A stretch of DNA of 64,000 nt, taken from Elusimicrobiota bacterium. GTDB taxonomy: Bacteria > Elusimicrobiota > Elusimicrobia > 2-02-FULL-39-32. Below are positions 18,118-28,295 of this stretch, piece after piece. The stretch lies in the NCBI GenBank assembly GCA_016180425.1, contig JACPBF010000001.1, positions 517,447-581,446 of the forward strand. The letters are read 5' to 3'. The translations under genes were made by a program, and so were the position numbers. The notes under the pieces were generated by a model, which was given only the letters and a program-made list of their open reading frames with translations, had not been told where the DNA came from and did not search any database. Position 1 is the first letter of the stretch, and each line of letters opens with the position of its first letter.

Positions 18118-18768
18118 ATGAAAAAATCGCGCTGGATTGATATATCTGTTCCTTTAAGGGATGGGATGGTTCATTGGCCGGACAATCCACCCGTTCGAAT
18201 TGAGCGGATTCTGGATTTAGATCGGGGAGATTTAGCCACTGTTTCTAAAATTTCAATGGGATCTCATACGGGAACACACATGGACGCACCGCTTCATTTC
18301 GTGCAAAAGGGCGCGGGGATGGATCAAATGCCAATTGATGCGACCGTTGGCTTAGCGAGAGTGATAGAAATTCGTGACCGCAAATCTATACGGCTTAAGG
18401 AATTGCAACACTATCATATTCGTTCAGGGGAACGCATTCTCTTTAAAACCAAAAATTCTGGTCGCTGCTGGAAATCAGACAAATTTGTAAAAGAGTTCGT
18501 CTATCTCTCTACAGAAGCCGCCATTGAATTGGCAAGAATAAAAGTTCGAACTGTGGGGATAGATTATCTTTCCATCGGCGGATATAAACAAAACGGATTG
18601 GAAGTGCACCGAACCCTACTTTCTCAAGGCATCTGGGTCATTGAAGGGCTTGACCTTTCAAAAGTTGAACCTGGATTTTACGATTTAATCTGCCTACCAC
18701 TAAAAATGGCCCAAGGGGACGGAGCGCCCGCAAGAGCAATTCTCAAAAAATTAGGAGGAACACGATGA
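18118..18768 (+). CDS. Cyclase/kynurenine-formamidase-like metal hydrolase
   Basis: 216 residues of the cyclase family (PF04199). The diagnostic metal-binding motif is SHTGTHMDAPLHF (~45-57), preceded by DISVPLRDGMVHWPDNPPV and followed by DYLSIGG. Members hydrolyse N-formylkynurenine, isatin or other amides, and several are uncharacterised. The 7-nt gap before it and the 4-nt overlap with the next gene place it firmly in the sugar operon, so a lactone or sugar-derived substrate is possible; for example it might open the lactone made by the neighbouring dehydrogenase. That is inference only. Confidence 0.82.
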   Translation: MKKSRWIDISVPLRDGMVHWPDNPPVRIERILDLDRGDLATVSKISMGSHTGTHMDAPLHFVQKGAGMDQMPIDATVGLARVIEIRDRKSIRLKELQHYHIRSGERILFKTKNSGRCWKSDKFVKEFVYLSTEAAIELARIKVRTVGIDYLSIGGYKQNGLEVHRTLLSQGIWVIEGLDLSKVEPGFYDLICLPLKMAQGDGAPARAILKKLGGTR

Positions 18769-19730
18769 GTGTAAAAAAAGAGTTTGGAGTGATAGGATTA
18801 GGCAGAATGGGCGGCAACCTCGCTCGACAGGCAATTAAAAAGGGAATGCGCGTGGTTGGATTTACGTTAGAAGTCACCCCTAAAGATATTGTGAGCTCAG
18901 GGCTTGTAGAAGTGCGCAAGATGAGCGATTTTTTAACATCCTTAGATTCTCCCCGAGTTGTTTTTATCTATATCCCCGCGGGACCCAGCGTAGACAAATT
19001 ACTCGACGAACTGGCGGGTCAACTTAAAGATGGGGATTTGATTGTAGATGGAGGAAACTCTTACTGGGGCGATTCCATTCGAAGGTATAACAGACTGATG
19101 CAAAAAGGAATTCATTTGGTTGACCTTGGCACAAGCGGCGGTGTCGAGGGGGCTCTTCAGGGCGCCTGTTTTATGGCAGGAGGAGATGACAAAAGTATTG
19201 AGAGGATTGAGCCCATTCTAAAAGAATTGGCAGTGGAAGATGGATACGTCCGTGCGGGACCTCCGGGAGCAGGACACTTTACAAAGCTGGTGCACAATGG
19301 CATTGAGTTTGGGATGCTTCAGGCGATTGGAGAAGGGATGAATCTTTTAGAGCAATACCGCGACAAATTAGATATTGCCGAACTCCTTCGGTGCTGGCGC
19401 CATGGATCTGTGATACGGTCTTGGCTTGTAGATTTAATGGAAACCTCTTATCGCCAACAGGGTGGGCTTAAAGATATCCCTTCTTATGTAGATGATACAG
19501 GGGAAGTGAACTGGCTGGTTGCAGACGCTTTAAAAATGGAAGTTCCAATTCCAGTTATTTCCCAAGCAGTTATGCAACTTTTTAGCGCCAGAGACGAAAA
19601 GAAAAATTGGGCGCGAGCCATTGCCATGATGCGACATGGTTTTGGAGGACACGCCTACGGCCATTCGGAACCCGCCCAAAAAGAACGCAAAGTGGGCCGA
19701 GTTGGGGACTTTTACCAAGAACCATCATGA
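18765..19730 (+). CDS. 6-phosphogluconate dehydrogenase, decarboxylating (short, YqeC/GndA type)
   Basis: 321 residues, the length of the short NAD-preferring class. N-terminal Rossmann motif [20 protein letters not shown], then [35 protein letters not shown] (substrate loop), and [20 protein letters not shown] with the catalytic Lys. It converts 6-phosphogluconate to ribulose 5-phosphate and CO2. The ATG overlaps the previous stop, and its own stop overlaps the next ATG. Confidence 0.93.
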   Translation: MSVKKEFGVIGLGRMGGNLARQAIKKGMRVVGFTLEVTPKDIVSSGLVEVRKMSDFLTSLDSPRVVFIYIPAGPSVDKLLDELAGQLKDGDLIVDGGNSYWGDSIRRYNRLMQKGIHLVDLGTSGGVEGALQGACFMAGGDDKSIERIEPILKELAVEDGYVRAGPPGAGHFTKLVHNGIEFGMLQAIGEGMNLLEQYRDKLDIAELLRCWRHGSVIRSWLVDLMETSYRQQGGLKDIPSYVDDTGEVNWLVADALKMEVPIPVISQAVMQLFSARDEKKNWARAIAMMRHGFGGHAYGHSEPAQKERKVGRVGDFYQEPS

Positions 19731-20833
19731 AAGCGATTGCGGTTTTTCCGGGGAAAGCTAACAGCCTGCACTTAAGGGAATTTCCTAAACCTGAAGTAGA
19801 AGAGGTGGTGAATGGGCGGGGAGTATTGATAAAAATTTTGCGAGTAGGTGTAGATGGAACGGATAAAGAAATAAATGCGGCTGAATATGGAACTGCTCCT
19901 AAAGGTTCTGATTTTCTTGTGACAGGGCACGAAAGTTTTGGGATTGTGGAATCGGTTGGGAAAAATGTGAAAGAGTTTGCGATCGGCGATTTTGTGGTGG
20001 CTACAGTGCGCAGACCCGGGAATAGCATCTATGACAAAATTGGAACCTACGACATGACTTTAGATGAAGTTTACTATGAACGCGGTATTAATCTTCTACA
20101 TGGATATCTCACGGAATATTACGTGGATGAACCAGAATATATTGTAAAAGTTCCGCGAGGGTTAAAAGAAGTTGGAGTTCTTCTGGAACCCACCAGCGTG
20201 ATCGAAAAAGGGATTTCTCAAGCCTACGAAATTCAAAAAAGGTTAAAAGTCTGGCAGCCAAAAAGAGCCGCCGTCTTGGGAGCCGGAACTATTGGTTTGT
20301 TGGCCACTTTGGCTCTGCGTCTAAGAGGGTTAGAAGTTTGTACCTTTGCCAGAACCAAGCCTCCTTATTTAAATTCCAATTTGGTTAAAGAAATTGGAGG
20401 TTGCTACCACAGTTTACAAGAAATTTCTCTAACCGAATCTTCTAAGGAGCATGGCCCTTTCGATTTAATTTTTGAGGCGACCGGTTTTGCGCCTCTCGCT
20501 TTCGAAGCGATGAACGTTCTTGGGAAAAATGGAGTGCTAGTTCTTTCCAGCGTTACTGGAGGAGGGCGAAACATCCAAATCCCGGCAGACCAAATTAACC
20601 TTGGATTTGTTCTTGGAAACAAAGTGATGGTGGGAACTGTGAATGCCAATCGGGAATATTTTGAGATTGGAGTCAAAGATCTTTCTCAAGCAGAACTCCA
20701 ATGGCCCGGATGGCTTAAAAAACTTCTAACCCATCCGATTAAAGGTTTAGAAAATTATAAACAATTAATTGAAACGTTGAAGGAATCTAAAGATGCTATA
20801 AAAGTTTTTTGTGAGGTGGCGCCACTCCCGTGA
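19727..20833 (+). CDS. Glucose 1-dehydrogenase-like zinc MDR enzyme
   Basis: 368 residues from the ATG at 19727, which overlaps the previous stop (ATGA); a longer frame starting at 19607 would sit inside the gnd-type gene. The sequence matches archaeal-type glucose dehydrogenases: [63 protein letters not shown], and the nucleotide-binding [21 protein letters not shown]. It would oxidise glucose or a similar aldose to the lactone. Together with the glucosidases it forms a path from alpha-glucan to gluconate, and a kinase is not present in the window. Confidence 0.88.
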   Translation: MKAIAVFPGKANSLHLREFPKPEVEEVVNGRGVLIKILRVGVDGTDKEINAAEYGTAPKGSDFLVTGHESFGIVESVGKNVKEFAIGDFVVATVRRPGNSIYDKIGTYDMTLDEVYYERGINLLHGYLTEYYVDEPEYIVKVPRGLKEVGVLLEPTSVIEKGISQAYEIQKRLKVWQPKRAAVLGAGTIGLLATLALRLRGLEVCTFARTKPPYLNSNLVKEIGGCYHSLQEISLTESSKEHGPFDLIFEATGFAPLAFEAMNVLGKNGVLVLSSVTGGGRNIQIPADQINLGFVLGNKVMVGTVNANREYFEIGVKDLSQAELQWPGWLKKLLTHPIKGLENYKQLIETLKESKDAIKVFCEVAPLP

Positions 20834-23520
20834 AAACCGAAGAAAAAAAAAGGTTAGAAGAGTCTCGTAATCAAACAGCTCACTGGAAACGGTGGGGCCC
20901 TTATGTGAGTGACAGGCAATGGGGCACCGTAAGAGAAGATTACAGCCCCAACGGAACCGCCTGGGACTATTTTCCCCACGATCATGCCCGCTCGCGAGCG
21001 TACCGATGGGGCGAAGATGGAATCTTTGGCATCTCGGACAACCATCAAAAACTTTGCTTCGCTTTAGCTTTATGGAATGGGAAGGATCCCATTTTAAAAG
21101 AAAGATTTTTTGGACTTTCTGGAACTGAAGGGAACCATGGGGAAGATGTAAAAGAGTATTACTTCTATTTGGACAATACCCCCACCCATTCTTATATGAA
21201 AGCTCTGTACAAATATCCTCAACAAGCGTTTCCTTATTCTTGGCTCGTGGAAGAAAACAGAAGGCGAGGCCGCCAAAAACCTGAGTTTGAATTGCTAGAC
21301 ACCGGCATTTTTAACGAAGATCGATACTTTGATGTCTCTGTAGAATATGCGAAGAGCTCTCCAGAAGAAATTTATATTCGCATTCATGTTACGAACCGTG
21401 GACCGGAAGAAAAAACAATACATCTGCTGCCAACACTTTGGTTTAGAAACACTTGGGGTTGGAAAGAAGGCTCAACTAAACCAACATTGAAAGCTTTAGA
21501 AACAAAATCTAACTTAAAAATTATTGAAGCTGAACATTCTACCCTTGGAAAACGCCGGCTCTACTGCGAAGGAAATCCGGAACTTCTCTTTACAGAGAAC
21601 GAGACGAACTTTAAACGGCTCTACGGAACACCAAACCCCGCGCCGTATGTAAAGGACGGGATTAACGAAACCATCGTCCACGGAAATAGTAAAGCGGTCA
21701 ATCCGAATCGCACAGGAACCAAATCTTCCGCTCATTATTTACTTAATGTCGCGCCTCAAGAAACCAAGACGATACACCTTGTTTTAACTCCTCAAACAAA
21801 ATCCCGCCCCTTCGGCGCCTCATTTAATAAAACTTTTGAACAGCGTCAAAAGGAAGCGGACGACTTCTATAGAAATCTTTGCCCCTATCCTATGACGGAC
21901 GATATGAAAAACGTTCAAAGGCAGGCGTTCGCCGGAATGCTTTGGAGTAAACAATTCTATCACTATGTTTTGGAAGATTGGCTAAAAGGGGACCCCACTC
22001 AACCCCCACCTGAACCAAATCGTAAGAATGGCAGAAATCGAGATTGGAAACACCTCTATAGTGAAGATATTCTTTCCATGCCAGACAAATGGGAGTACCC
22101 TTGGTTTGCGTCATGGGACTTGGCGTTTCATCTCATTCCTTACGCCATGATTGATCCAGACTTCGCGAAACACCAGCTCCAATTGCTTACGCGTGAATGG
22201 TACATGCACCCCAACGGACAAATACCCGCCTACGAGTGGGCCTTTGGCGATGTGAATCCTCCGGTTCACGCATGGGCAGCGTTACGAATTTATAGGATAG
22301 AAAAGAAGATCACTGGAACGGCAGACCGCCAATTTCTTGAACGTGTGTTCCAAAAACTTTTGCTTAATTTTACTTGGTGGATCAACCGCAAAGATGCGGA
22401 AGGTAAAAATATATTTGAAGGCGGGTTCCTTGGGCTAGACAACATTGGAGTATTCGATCGCAGCCAACCCCTTCCCAACGGTCGTTTTGTGGAACAATCC
22501 GATGGCACAAGCTGGATGGGAATGGTTTGTCTAAACATGCTTCAAATTGCGCTTGAACTTGCAAAAGAAAACTCCGCTTATGAAGATATCTCCAGCAAGT
22601 TCTTTGAACATTTTCTCTATATCGCCGACGCCATGAACCACCGCGGTGGAGAAGAATTGGAACTCTGGGACGAGGCAGATGGTTTTTATTATGACGTTCT
22701 TCACACCGAAGGCGGGCACCACACTCCCATAAAAATTAGATCCATGGTAGGGCTCATCCCACTTTTTGCGGTGGAAACTTTGGAGCCGGAATTAATCAAT
22801 CGTTTTCCCGGATTCAAAAAAAGGATGGAATGGTTTATCAAAAACAGGCCCGACCTTGCAAAAAATATCGCAAGTCTGGAAAAGCCTGGAATAGGCGAGC
22901 GCAGGCTTTTATCTATTGTGAACCAAGAAAAGTTAAAGCGCATTCTCGAAAAAATTGTGAATGAATCAAAATTTCTTGGAAAACATGGCGTTCGCGCTGT
23001 GTCTAAAATTCATCAGAACAATCCTTATATTTTTCACATGGATGGTTTTGAGGCGCGCGTTGACTACGAACCTGCGGAGTCGTCCAGCGGGCTCTTTGGA
23101 GGCAACAGCAATTGGCGCGGGCCCATTTGGTTTCCACTTAACTTTCTATTGATAGAATCTCTTCAAAAATTTCATCACTATTTAGGTAACGATTATAAAA
23201 TTGAGTGTCCCTCGGGTTCAGGGAAACAGGCTACGCTTTGGGAAGTGGCCGCGGAAATTTCTCATCGATTAATGGACATATTCTTGAAGGGTGAATCTGG
23301 GAGTAGACCTGTTTATGGTGATGCAGAAAAGTTTCAAAAAGATACTTACTGGAAAGATCACATTTTATTCTACGAATATTTTCACGGCGACAATGGCGCA
23401 GGAATTGGAGCGAGCCACCAAACAGGCTGGACCGGCCTCATCGCCAAACTTTTACAGCAGTGCGCCGAATATTGCGGCCAACACAAACCCCCACAATTGA
23501 TAAAGGAGACAAAAACCTAA
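20830..23520 (+). CDS. GH63-like glucosidase (MGH1 type)
   Basis: 896 residues from a GTG overlapping the previous stop (GTGA). The N-terminus ([20 protein letters not shown], then [18 protein letters not shown]) is the signature of a large bacterial family annotated as GH63-type glucosidase. The C-terminal half is an (alpha/alpha)6 barrel with [17 protein letters not shown] (candidate acid Asp), [26 protein letters not shown] and [15 protein letters not shown]. Expected activity is hydrolysis of alpha-glucosides, cytoplasmic because there is no signal peptide. It ends the operon just before a hairpin terminator. Confidence 0.88.
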   Translation: MKTEEKKRLEESRNQTAHWKRWGPYVSDRQWGTVREDYSPNGTAWDYFPHDHARSRAYRWGEDGIFGISDNHQKLCFALALWNGKDPILKERFFGLSGTEGNHGEDVKEYYFYLDNTPTHSYMKALYKYPQQAFPYSWLVEENRRRGRQKPEFELLDTGIFNEDRYFDVSVEYAKSSPEEIYIRIHVTNRGPEEKTIHLLPTLWFRNTWGWKEGSTKPTLKALETKSNLKIIEAEHSTLGKRRLYCEGNPELLFTENETNFKRLYGTPNPAPYVKDGINETIVHGNSKAVNPNRTGTKSSAHYLLNVAPQETKTIHLVLTPQTKSRPFGASFNKTFEQRQKEADDFYRNLCPYPMTDDMKNVQRQAFAGMLWSKQFYHYVLEDWLKGDPTQPPPEPNRKNGRNRDWKHLYSEDILSMPDKWEYPWFASWDLAFHLIPYAMIDPDFAKHQLQLLTREWYMHPNGQIPAYEWAFGDVNPPVHAWAALRIYRIEKKITGTADRQFLERVFQKLLLNFTWWINRKDAEGKNIFEGGFLGLDNIGVFDRSQPLPNGRFVEQSDGTSWMGMVCLNMLQIALELAKENSAYEDISSKFFEHFLYIADAMNHRGGEELELWDEADGFYYDVLHTEGGHHTPIKIRSMVGLIPLFAVETLEPELINRFPGFKKRMEWFIKNRPDLAKNIASLEKPGIGERRLLSIVNQEKLKRILEKIVNESKFLGKHGVRAVSKIHQNNPYIFHMDGFEARVDYEPAESSSGLFGGNSNWRGPIWFPLNFLLIESLQKFHHYLGNDYKIECPSGSGKQATLWEVAAEISHRLMDIFLKGESGSRPVYGDAEKFQKDTYWKDHILFYEYFHGDNGAGIGASHQTGWTGLIAKLLQQCAEYCGQHKPPQLIKETKT

Positions 23521-23522
23521 GA

Positions 23523-23562
23523 AAAAATTGGGACAGTCCCTAAAGGGGCAGTCCCAATTTTT
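23523..23562 (+). terminator. Hairpin terminator built on a GGGACAGTCCC-type repeat
   Basis: 12-bp arms AAAAATTGGGAC (23523-23534) and GTCCCAATTTTT (23551-23562), immediately after the glucosidase stop and with a T run on the 3' side. The loop contains a second small palindrome. It shares the GGGACAGTCCC core with the elements at 25061 and 63727, so it may be a repeat recruited as a terminator. Confidence 0.75.
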
Positions 23563-23577
23563 AGGAAACTACACTCA

Positions 23578-24351
23578 ATGATAATTAAACAAACACTTTT
23601 TCTATCACTCCTTTTTTTAAGCCTAGGGGTCTTAAACTCCCGAGCTTACGCAAAAGAGTTCGATCATTCTCACTCCGCCTTTGCTCAAGTGTTACAGAAA
23701 TATGTAAAGGATGGCGCCGTGAATTATAGAAGTTTAAAATCTGATCCTCGCGAGTTGAATTCCTATCTAGATCAATTGGTTTTAGTCCAAGAATCTGAAT
23801 TTAACGCGTGGTCCAAAAATCAACAATTATCATTCCTTATCAATCTCTATAACAGCTCCACACTTAAGCTTATTATTGACCACTATCCTCTAAAAAGCAT
23901 CAAAGATATTGGAAACGTTTTTAAGGGGCCCTGGGATCAGCCAATCGTTCGACTTTTTGGACAAACAGTTACATTAAATCACCTTGAGCATCATATCATC
24001 CGAAAAAAATATGAGGAACCGCGCGTTCACTTCGCTTTAGTTTGCGCCGCGAAAGGTTGCCCGCCTTTACGAGAAGAACCCTATATTGCAAAAAAACTGG
24101 AAGAACAGTTTTTAGATCAGGGAAAAAAGTTTTTTGCCACAGAACAAAAAAACTCCATAGATAACGATCAGTATATTATTTACTTATCCCCCATCTTTGA
24201 CTGGTTCAAAGAGGACTTTATAAAGAAGTCAGGTTCTATATTGGCATTTATTCAACCTTATTTTTCGAAAGATAAAGTACGGGAACTTTTAAAAGGAAAC
24301 TTTCAAATTAAATACACATATTACGACTGGAGCTTAAACAATGCAAAATAA
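23578..24351 (+). CDS. Exported DUF547 protein
   Basis: 257 residues. Signal peptide ~1-25 (LFLSLGVLNSRAYA). The body is the DUF547 domain: LSFLINLYNSSTLKLIIDHYPLKSI, VTLNHLEHHIIRKKY, PRVHFALVCAAKGCPPLREEPY. The conserved His, Cys and Asn pattern is present, but the biochemical function of the family is unknown. The stop overlaps the next gene by 11 nt; DUF547 genes next to TVP38 and FAD-oxidoreductase genes are a recurring arrangement, so a shared membrane redox role is plausible (inference). Confidence 0.88.
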   Translation: MIIKQTLFLSLLFLSLGVLNSRAYAKEFDHSHSAFAQVLQKYVKDGAVNYRSLKSDPRELNSYLDQLVLVQESEFNAWSKNQQLSFLINLYNSSTLKLIIDHYPLKSIKDIGNVFKGPWDQPIVRLFGQTVTLNHLEHHIIRKKYEEPRVHFALVCAAKGCPPLREEPYIAKKLEEQFLDQGKKFFATEQKNSIDNDQYIIYLSPIFDWFKEDFIKKSGSILAFIQPYFSKDKVRELLKGNFQIKYTYYDWSLNNAK

Positions 24352-25045
24352 ATCTGGTTCCAAACTAAAACTTATTCTTGGATTATTCCTGATTGGGTTG
24401 TTGATCCTTGCCTCAATCAAATTTAATGTTCAAGAACTTCTACGCAGCTCCTTAGATAAGATTGATAAACTGGGCGCGCTTGGAATAGGATTATTTATTC
24501 TTATCTATGTTCTAGCTTGTGTTTTGTTTCTTCCGGGATCTATTTTAACTTTAGGCGCAGGAGCGATCTTTGGAGTTGTAAAAGGTTCAATCATTGTATC
24601 TCTTAGCTCTACCCTTGGAGCCGCCTGCGCTTTTCTTATTGGGAGATATCTAGTAAGACATTGGGTGGAATCTAAAATTGAAGGAAACCAAAAATTTAAA
24701 GCCGTGGACGAAGCTGTGGCAAAAGAAGGTTGGAAAATTGTAGGGCTCACTCGTCTGTCCCCCATTTTTCCATTTAACTTGCTTAACTACGCCTATGGAG
24801 TAACCAAAGTAATGTTTCGGGATTATGTGCTCGCATCCTGGATCGGAATGATGCCGGGAACTATAATGTACGTCTATATCGGTTCGCTCGCAGGAGACAT
24901 AGCCACACTTGGGTCTAGAGCAACCACTGGAGCAGTGAGTTCCGTTCAGTGGACAATAAGAATTGTAGGATTCATTGCCACAGTGCTTGTGACTGTTTAC
25001 GTAACGCGAGTAGCCAAGAAAGCTCTCAATGAAAAAATTTCTTAA
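24341..25045 (+). CDS. TVP38/TMEM64-family membrane protein
   Basis: 234 residues with five to six membrane segments. Family motifs: LPGSILTLGAGAIFGVVKG, LGAACAFLIGRYLVR, LTRLSPIFPFNLLNYAYGVTKV and MMPGTIMYVYIGSL. These DedA-related proteins are lipid scramblase-like or transporter-like membrane proteins. Translation is probably coupled to the DUF547 gene. The downstream oxidoreductase is the usual genomic companion of this family. Confidence 0.88.
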   Translation: MQNKSGSKLKLILGLFLIGLLILASIKFNVQELLRSSLDKIDKLGALGIGLFILIYVLACVLFLPGSILTLGAGAIFGVVKGSIIVSLSSTLGAACAFLIGRYLVRHWVESKIEGNQKFKAVDEAVAKEGWKIVGLTRLSPIFPFNLLNYAYGVTKVMFRDYVLASWIGMMPGTIMYVYIGSLAGDIATLGSRATTGAVSSVQWTIRIVGFIATVLVTVYVTRVAKKALNEKIS

Positions 25046-25060
25046 AAGTTGAGATAGCTA

Positions 25061-25100
25061 GAAATAGGGGACAGTCCCTTTAGGGACTGTCCCCTATTTC
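25061..25100. repeat. Perfect 19-bp inverted repeat with GGGACAGTCCC core
   Basis: Arms 25061-25079 and 25082-25100 are perfectly complementary with a 2-nt loop; each contains GGGGACAGTCCCT or its complement. It sits between the TVP38 stop and the AAGGAGG ribosome site of the next gene. The same core occurs at 23531-23541 (partial), 63727-63737 and 63764-63774. It is a REP-like element; a transcript could fold into a very stable stem, so it might also reduce read-through. Confidence 0.75.
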
Positions 25101-25118
25101 CTAAGGAGGAATTCATTT

Positions 25119-26657
25119 ATGCCATTAACTGAAGATATTGTAACCATACCCCCCATGGACCAACATAATCAAACGTTGGTTTCCAACGTACATCCCTCCA
25201 ACTGGGAAAATCCAACGCCTACGGATGTCTATAACTTAGTTGTAATTGGAGGAGGTACTGCCGGGCTGGTTACCGCGATTGGGGCAGCAGGTCTGGGAGC
25301 AAAGGTAGCCCTCATAGAAAAACATTTAATGGGCGGAGACTGCTTAAACGTGGGCTGCGTTCCTTCTAAGGCGATGATTCGTTCTTCCCGGGTGGCAGCA
25401 GAAATAGATAAAGCATTTCAGTATGGGGTAAAGGTTCCAAATGGAACTGAAACTGACTTTGCAGCTGTTATGGAGAGAGTGAGAAAACTCCGAGCAGGCA
25501 TTAGCCACCATGATTCTGCGGAAAGGTACAAAAGTTTAGGCATTGACGTTTTCTTAGGTAAAGCACAGTTTAAAACAAGTGAGACTGTAGAAGTGGATGG
25601 AAAAATTCTTAAGTTTAAAAAAGCTGTGATTGCAACTGGAGCGCGAGCAGCTCATCCTCCCATTTCTGGGCTAGAAGAAGCAGGTTTCCTTACCAACGAA
25701 ACTGTTTTCAATCTTACCTCTCTACCAAAAAGATTTCTCATTGTTGGCGCAGGGCCCATTGGCTGTGAGTTAGCCCAGGCGTTTAGTCGTTTAGTATCTG
25801 AAGTCCATCTTTTTGAGGCGATGCACGGGTTCCTTCCCAGAGAGGATCAAGACGCTGCTGATATTTTAAAGAATATTTTTGAAAAAGAAAAAATCCATTC
25901 TCTTTGCTGCTGCAATATTCTAAAGGTCGAAAAACAGGGGAACGATAAGATAGTTCATTTCACTGCAAAGCACGAAGGTGAAAAACCGCAAACGATTGCG
26001 GTAGATGAAATTCTAATTGGTGTTGGGCGCATTCCAAACGTGAATGGATTAAACCTTGAATTGGCTGGAATAAAATATGACTCCAAAACAGGGGTACAAA
26101 CCAATGATTATCTCCAAACCACTAATCCTCATATTTATGCTGCTGGCGACATCTGCCTCAAATACAAGTTCACCCACACTGCGGATGCAACAGCTCGCAT
26201 TGTGATACAAAATGCTCTTTTCTTTAACACTAAAAAAGTAAGTTCTCTAATTGTTCCGTGGTGCACTTATACGGACCCGGAAATAGCTCATGTTGGTCTC
26301 TATGAACAGGAAGCAAAAGAGAAGGGAATTGAGGTGGAAACTTTTACGCGTGAATTTAAAGAAGTGGACCGGGCTATTTTAGATGGAGAAACAGAAGGAT
26401 TCGTTAAAGTGCATGTAAAAAAAGGCAGTGATACGATTCTTGGCGCCACCATCATCTCTCGCCACGCGGGAGAGATGATTAGCGAAATCACTTTAGCAAT
26501 GACCGCAAAAGTGGGTTTAGGAACCATTGCAAACACAATTCATCCTTACCCAACACAAGCCGAGGCGATTAAGCAAGTTGCGGATGCTTATAATCGTACC
26601 CGACTCACGCCTCGCCTTAAAAAAATAATTTCAAACTGGTTAAGATGGAAAAGATAA
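25119..26657 (+). CDS. FAD-dependent pyridine nucleotide-disulfide oxidoreductase (mercuric reductase/lipoamide dehydrogenase-like)
   Basis: 512 residues with a strong AAGGAGG site. It has a ~35-residue N-terminal extension, then the FAD-binding VVIGGGTAGLVTAIGAAGLG, the redox-active disulfide GGDCLNVGCVPSKAMIRSS, the NAD(P)-binding VGAGPIGCELAQAFSRL, and the dimerisation segment with the catalytic His (IHPYPTQAEAIKQ). The C-terminus lacks the Cys-Cys pair and there is no N-terminal HMA domain, so it is not a canonical MerA despite the mer-type operon 3 kb downstream. TVP38-linked members are of unknown substrate. Confidence 0.9.
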   Translation: MPLTEDIVTIPPMDQHNQTLVSNVHPSNWENPTPTDVYNLVVIGGGTAGLVTAIGAAGLGAKVALIEKHLMGGDCLNVGCVPSKAMIRSSRVAAEIDKAFQYGVKVPNGTETDFAAVMERVRKLRAGISHHDSAERYKSLGIDVFLGKAQFKTSETVEVDGKILKFKKAVIATGARAAHPPISGLEEAGFLTNETVFNLTSLPKRFLIVGAGPIGCELAQAFSRLVSEVHLFEAMHGFLPREDQDAADILKNIFEKEKIHSLCCCNILKVEKQGNDKIVHFTAKHEGEKPQTIAVDEILIGVGRIPNVNGLNLELAGIKYDSKTGVQTNDYLQTTNPHIYAAGDICLKYKFTHTADATARIVIQNALFFNTKKVSSLIVPWCTYTDPEIAHVGLYEQEAKEKGIEVETFTREFKEVDRAILDGETEGFVKVHVKKGSDTILGATIISRHAGEMISEITLAMTAKVGLGTIANTIHPYPTQAEAIKQVADAYNRTRLTPRLKKIISNWLRWKR

Positions 26658-26709
26658 GGTTTCATTTCTTATCCTGTTCTAACAACAAATGGTAGGAAAC
26701 TCATGAAAA

Positions 26710-26892
26710 TTAAACGAGGAATCTAACCTTACTACGATCAATCCGGATAGATTTAGGATCCATTTTCAATATTCCTACATAACTATTCCGCATAATAAAG
26801 GCCCACGATCTTAAAACATCAGAGTAAGACTTTTCTTTCCAGTCCTGTGGAGCGTTCCAAGGCACTATTTTTATTTCAAAACGACTATCCAT
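26710..26892 (-). CDS. Small hypothetical protein
   Basis: 60 residues. An AAGGAG site lies 8 nt before the second of two in-frame ATGs, which fixes the start at 26892 rather than 26898. The sequence (MDSRFEIKIVPWNAPQDW ... DRSKVRFLV) is balanced in charge and has no membrane segment or Cys. I do not recognise it. It could be a real small cytoplasmic protein; the ribosome site is the main support. Confidence 0.5.
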   Translation of the reverse strand: MDSRFEIKIVPWNAPQDWKEKSYSDVLRSWAFIMRNSYVGILKMDPKSIRIDRSKVRFLV

Positions 26893-27008
26893 AACCATTC
26901 TCCTTCCGCTTTAAATAGATTCCATAAATCATTATAACACGAGCACTCAAACTTGCGCTCAAAAATTTAAAAAAAGTTTGAAAGTGTAACTGCTTGAGAT
27001 CATAAAGG

Positions 27009-27287
27009 CTATTCTGTGCGCTTAGGCGTAAATTGGCGCAGATGACATTTGATTTTTGCTTTTGATTCTGGAGAGAGCCCTTTGTCAGAAAAAAATAGTA
27101 TTGCATTAGATCCCCAATTTTTTATAAGTTTCCGGAGTAGATGCAGTTGCCTCATGTAAGTTGGGCAGACTTTACACATGGCAAGATGGATTTTGAGAGA
27201 AATTCTTTCCCAAAAAGGAATGGCATGATCCATTGATTCTGAGATCAATTTAGCAGCTTCTTCACAAGAGATCATTTTTAAACTCAT
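27009..27287 (-). CDS. Soluble zinc-finger anti-sigma factor
   Basis: 92 residues, 6 nt downstream of the sigma gene. It carries CEEAAKLISESMDHAIPFWER and the zinc motif H-x3-C-x2-C (HLAMCKVC, ~35-41). No transmembrane segment is present, unlike the anti-sigma factor at 7.7 kb, so it would act in the cytoplasm. A start at the internal Met (residue 5) is also possible. It would bind the sigma factor encoded next to it, perhaps under redox control through the zinc Cys (inference). Confidence 0.78.
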   Translation of the reverse strand: MSLKMISCEEAAKLISESMDHAIPFWERISLKIHLAMCKVCPTYMRQLHLLRKLIKNWGSNAILFFSDKGLSPESKAKIKCHLRQFTPKRTE

Positions 27288-27293
27288 ATTTTT

Positions 27294-27929
27294 CTACTTA
27301 TTAAACCAGTTCTTTTCTAAACAACTTTTAAGACGATTGCGAACCCGATAAAGCATGACCCATAGATTGGTCGTTGTGACATTAAAAATCTTACAAAGCT
27401 CGTCACTTTCCACTTCGTCAATCTCGCGCATGAGGAAAAGTTGTTTTACCTTTTCTGGCAGATGATCTAAACAGTTTTGTAGAGTTTCTCTAAAGCTAAG
27501 TTCCTCCACAATCTTTTCTGGAGAAAGTTCCCATTTTCTCCCTAAAATTTTTTGAGGTCTTGGACCACCTGACTCCTCATCCCCATTTAAACAAGCAAAA
27601 CTTGTTTCTTCCAAAGAGATTGTTTTCTTTTGGGATCTAAAATGATCCATGATCTTGTGTTTTAAAATTCCAATGAGCCATGTTCTTGGGGAGGATTGGT
27701 TACGGAAGGAACCTAGAGATTTTAGCGCAGCAACAAATGTGTCCTGCACAAGATCTTCTGCAATCACAGGATTTTGAACGCGAACTAATGCAAAGCGATA
27801 CAAAAGATCTGAATGTTCGTCAACCCAAAGGTCAAAAAGCGCGTTTTGCCCGTTATTATCTATTGAATCAGATCGTTTTTGTTCTTCGCCTTCAGTCTGT
27901 TTCATGCTATGATTATACTTGTTTACCAA
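27294..27929 (-). CDS. Sigma-70 family (ECF-like) RNA polymerase sigma factor
   Basis: Up to 211 residues; the first ~25 are poorly conserved and an internal Met (residue 9) is an alternative start. Region 2: DLLYRFALVRVQNPVIAEDLVQDTFVAAL and SPRTWLIGILKHKIMDHFRS. Region 4: LPEKVKQLFLMREIDEVESDELCKIFNV and NLWVMLYRVRNRLKSCLE. This is the type paired with a small zinc anti-sigma. It is divergent from the CDGSH gene, whose start is only 36 nt away, so the two share a promoter region. Confidence 0.88.
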   Translation of the reverse strand: MVNKYNHSMKQTEGEEQKRSDSIDNNGQNALFDLWVDEHSDLLYRFALVRVQNPVIAEDLVQDTFVAALKSLGSFRNQSSPRTWLIGILKHKIMDHFRSQKKTISLEETSFACLNGDEESGGPRPQKILGRKWELSPEKIVEELSFRETLQNCLDHLPEKVKQLFLMREIDEVESDELCKIFNVTTTNLWVMLYRVRNRLKSCLEKNWFNK

Positions 27930-27964
27930 AAAAATATCTGTAAGATTTTCAAGGAGGAAGAATC

Positions 27965-28198
27965 ATGTCCAAACAAAACATGCCATATGTTATTCAGGAA
28001 CAACCAGGGAAAAAAGCATGGTGTGCCTGCGGAGAATCGGAAATGCAGCCCTACTGTGATGGTTCCCATGCACGAAAAAATACAGGAAAAAAGCCCATAG
28101 TCGTTGAAATCACCGAAGTTAAAACAGTTGCATGGTGCGGCTGTAAAGAATCAGGCAACAAACCATACTGCGATGGTACACACACTAAGCTAAAATAG
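27965..28198 (+). CDS. Double CDGSH iron-sulfur protein (mitoNEET-like)
   Basis: 77 residues with an AAGGAGGA ribosome site. Two tandem CDGSH-type [2Fe-2S] motifs: WCACGESEMQPYCDGSH (~18-34) and WCGCKESGNKPYCDGTH (~57-73), each with the three-Cys, one-His ligand set. Bacterial members bind 2Fe-2S clusters and are linked to redox or iron handling. The lack of a membrane anchor suggests a cytoplasmic protein. Sharing an intergenic region with the divergent sigma factor suggests redox-linked control (inference). Confidence 0.93.
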   Translation: MSKQNMPYVIQEQPGKKAWCACGESEMQPYCDGSHARKNTGKKPIVVEITEVKTVAWCGCKESGNKPYCDGTHTKLK

Positions 28199-28295
28199 GC
28201 TGCCGCTGATTTTTCTCTACAATAGAAAACAAGAAAAAAATCCATGTTCCCACTGTTTTACAGGAAGGCTCATATCAGGTTCCTCTACAAAAATT

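Noticed and set aside
19607-19726. Longer start for the glucose dehydrogenase gene
   Set aside because: The extension would lie inside the 6-phosphogluconate dehydrogenase gene and has no family similarity; the ATG overlapping the stop at 19727 matches the family N-terminus.
25119-26657. Calling the FAD oxidoreductase merA
   Set aside because: It lacks the C-terminal Cys pair and any HMA domain, and its partner is a TVP38 gene rather than the mer operon.
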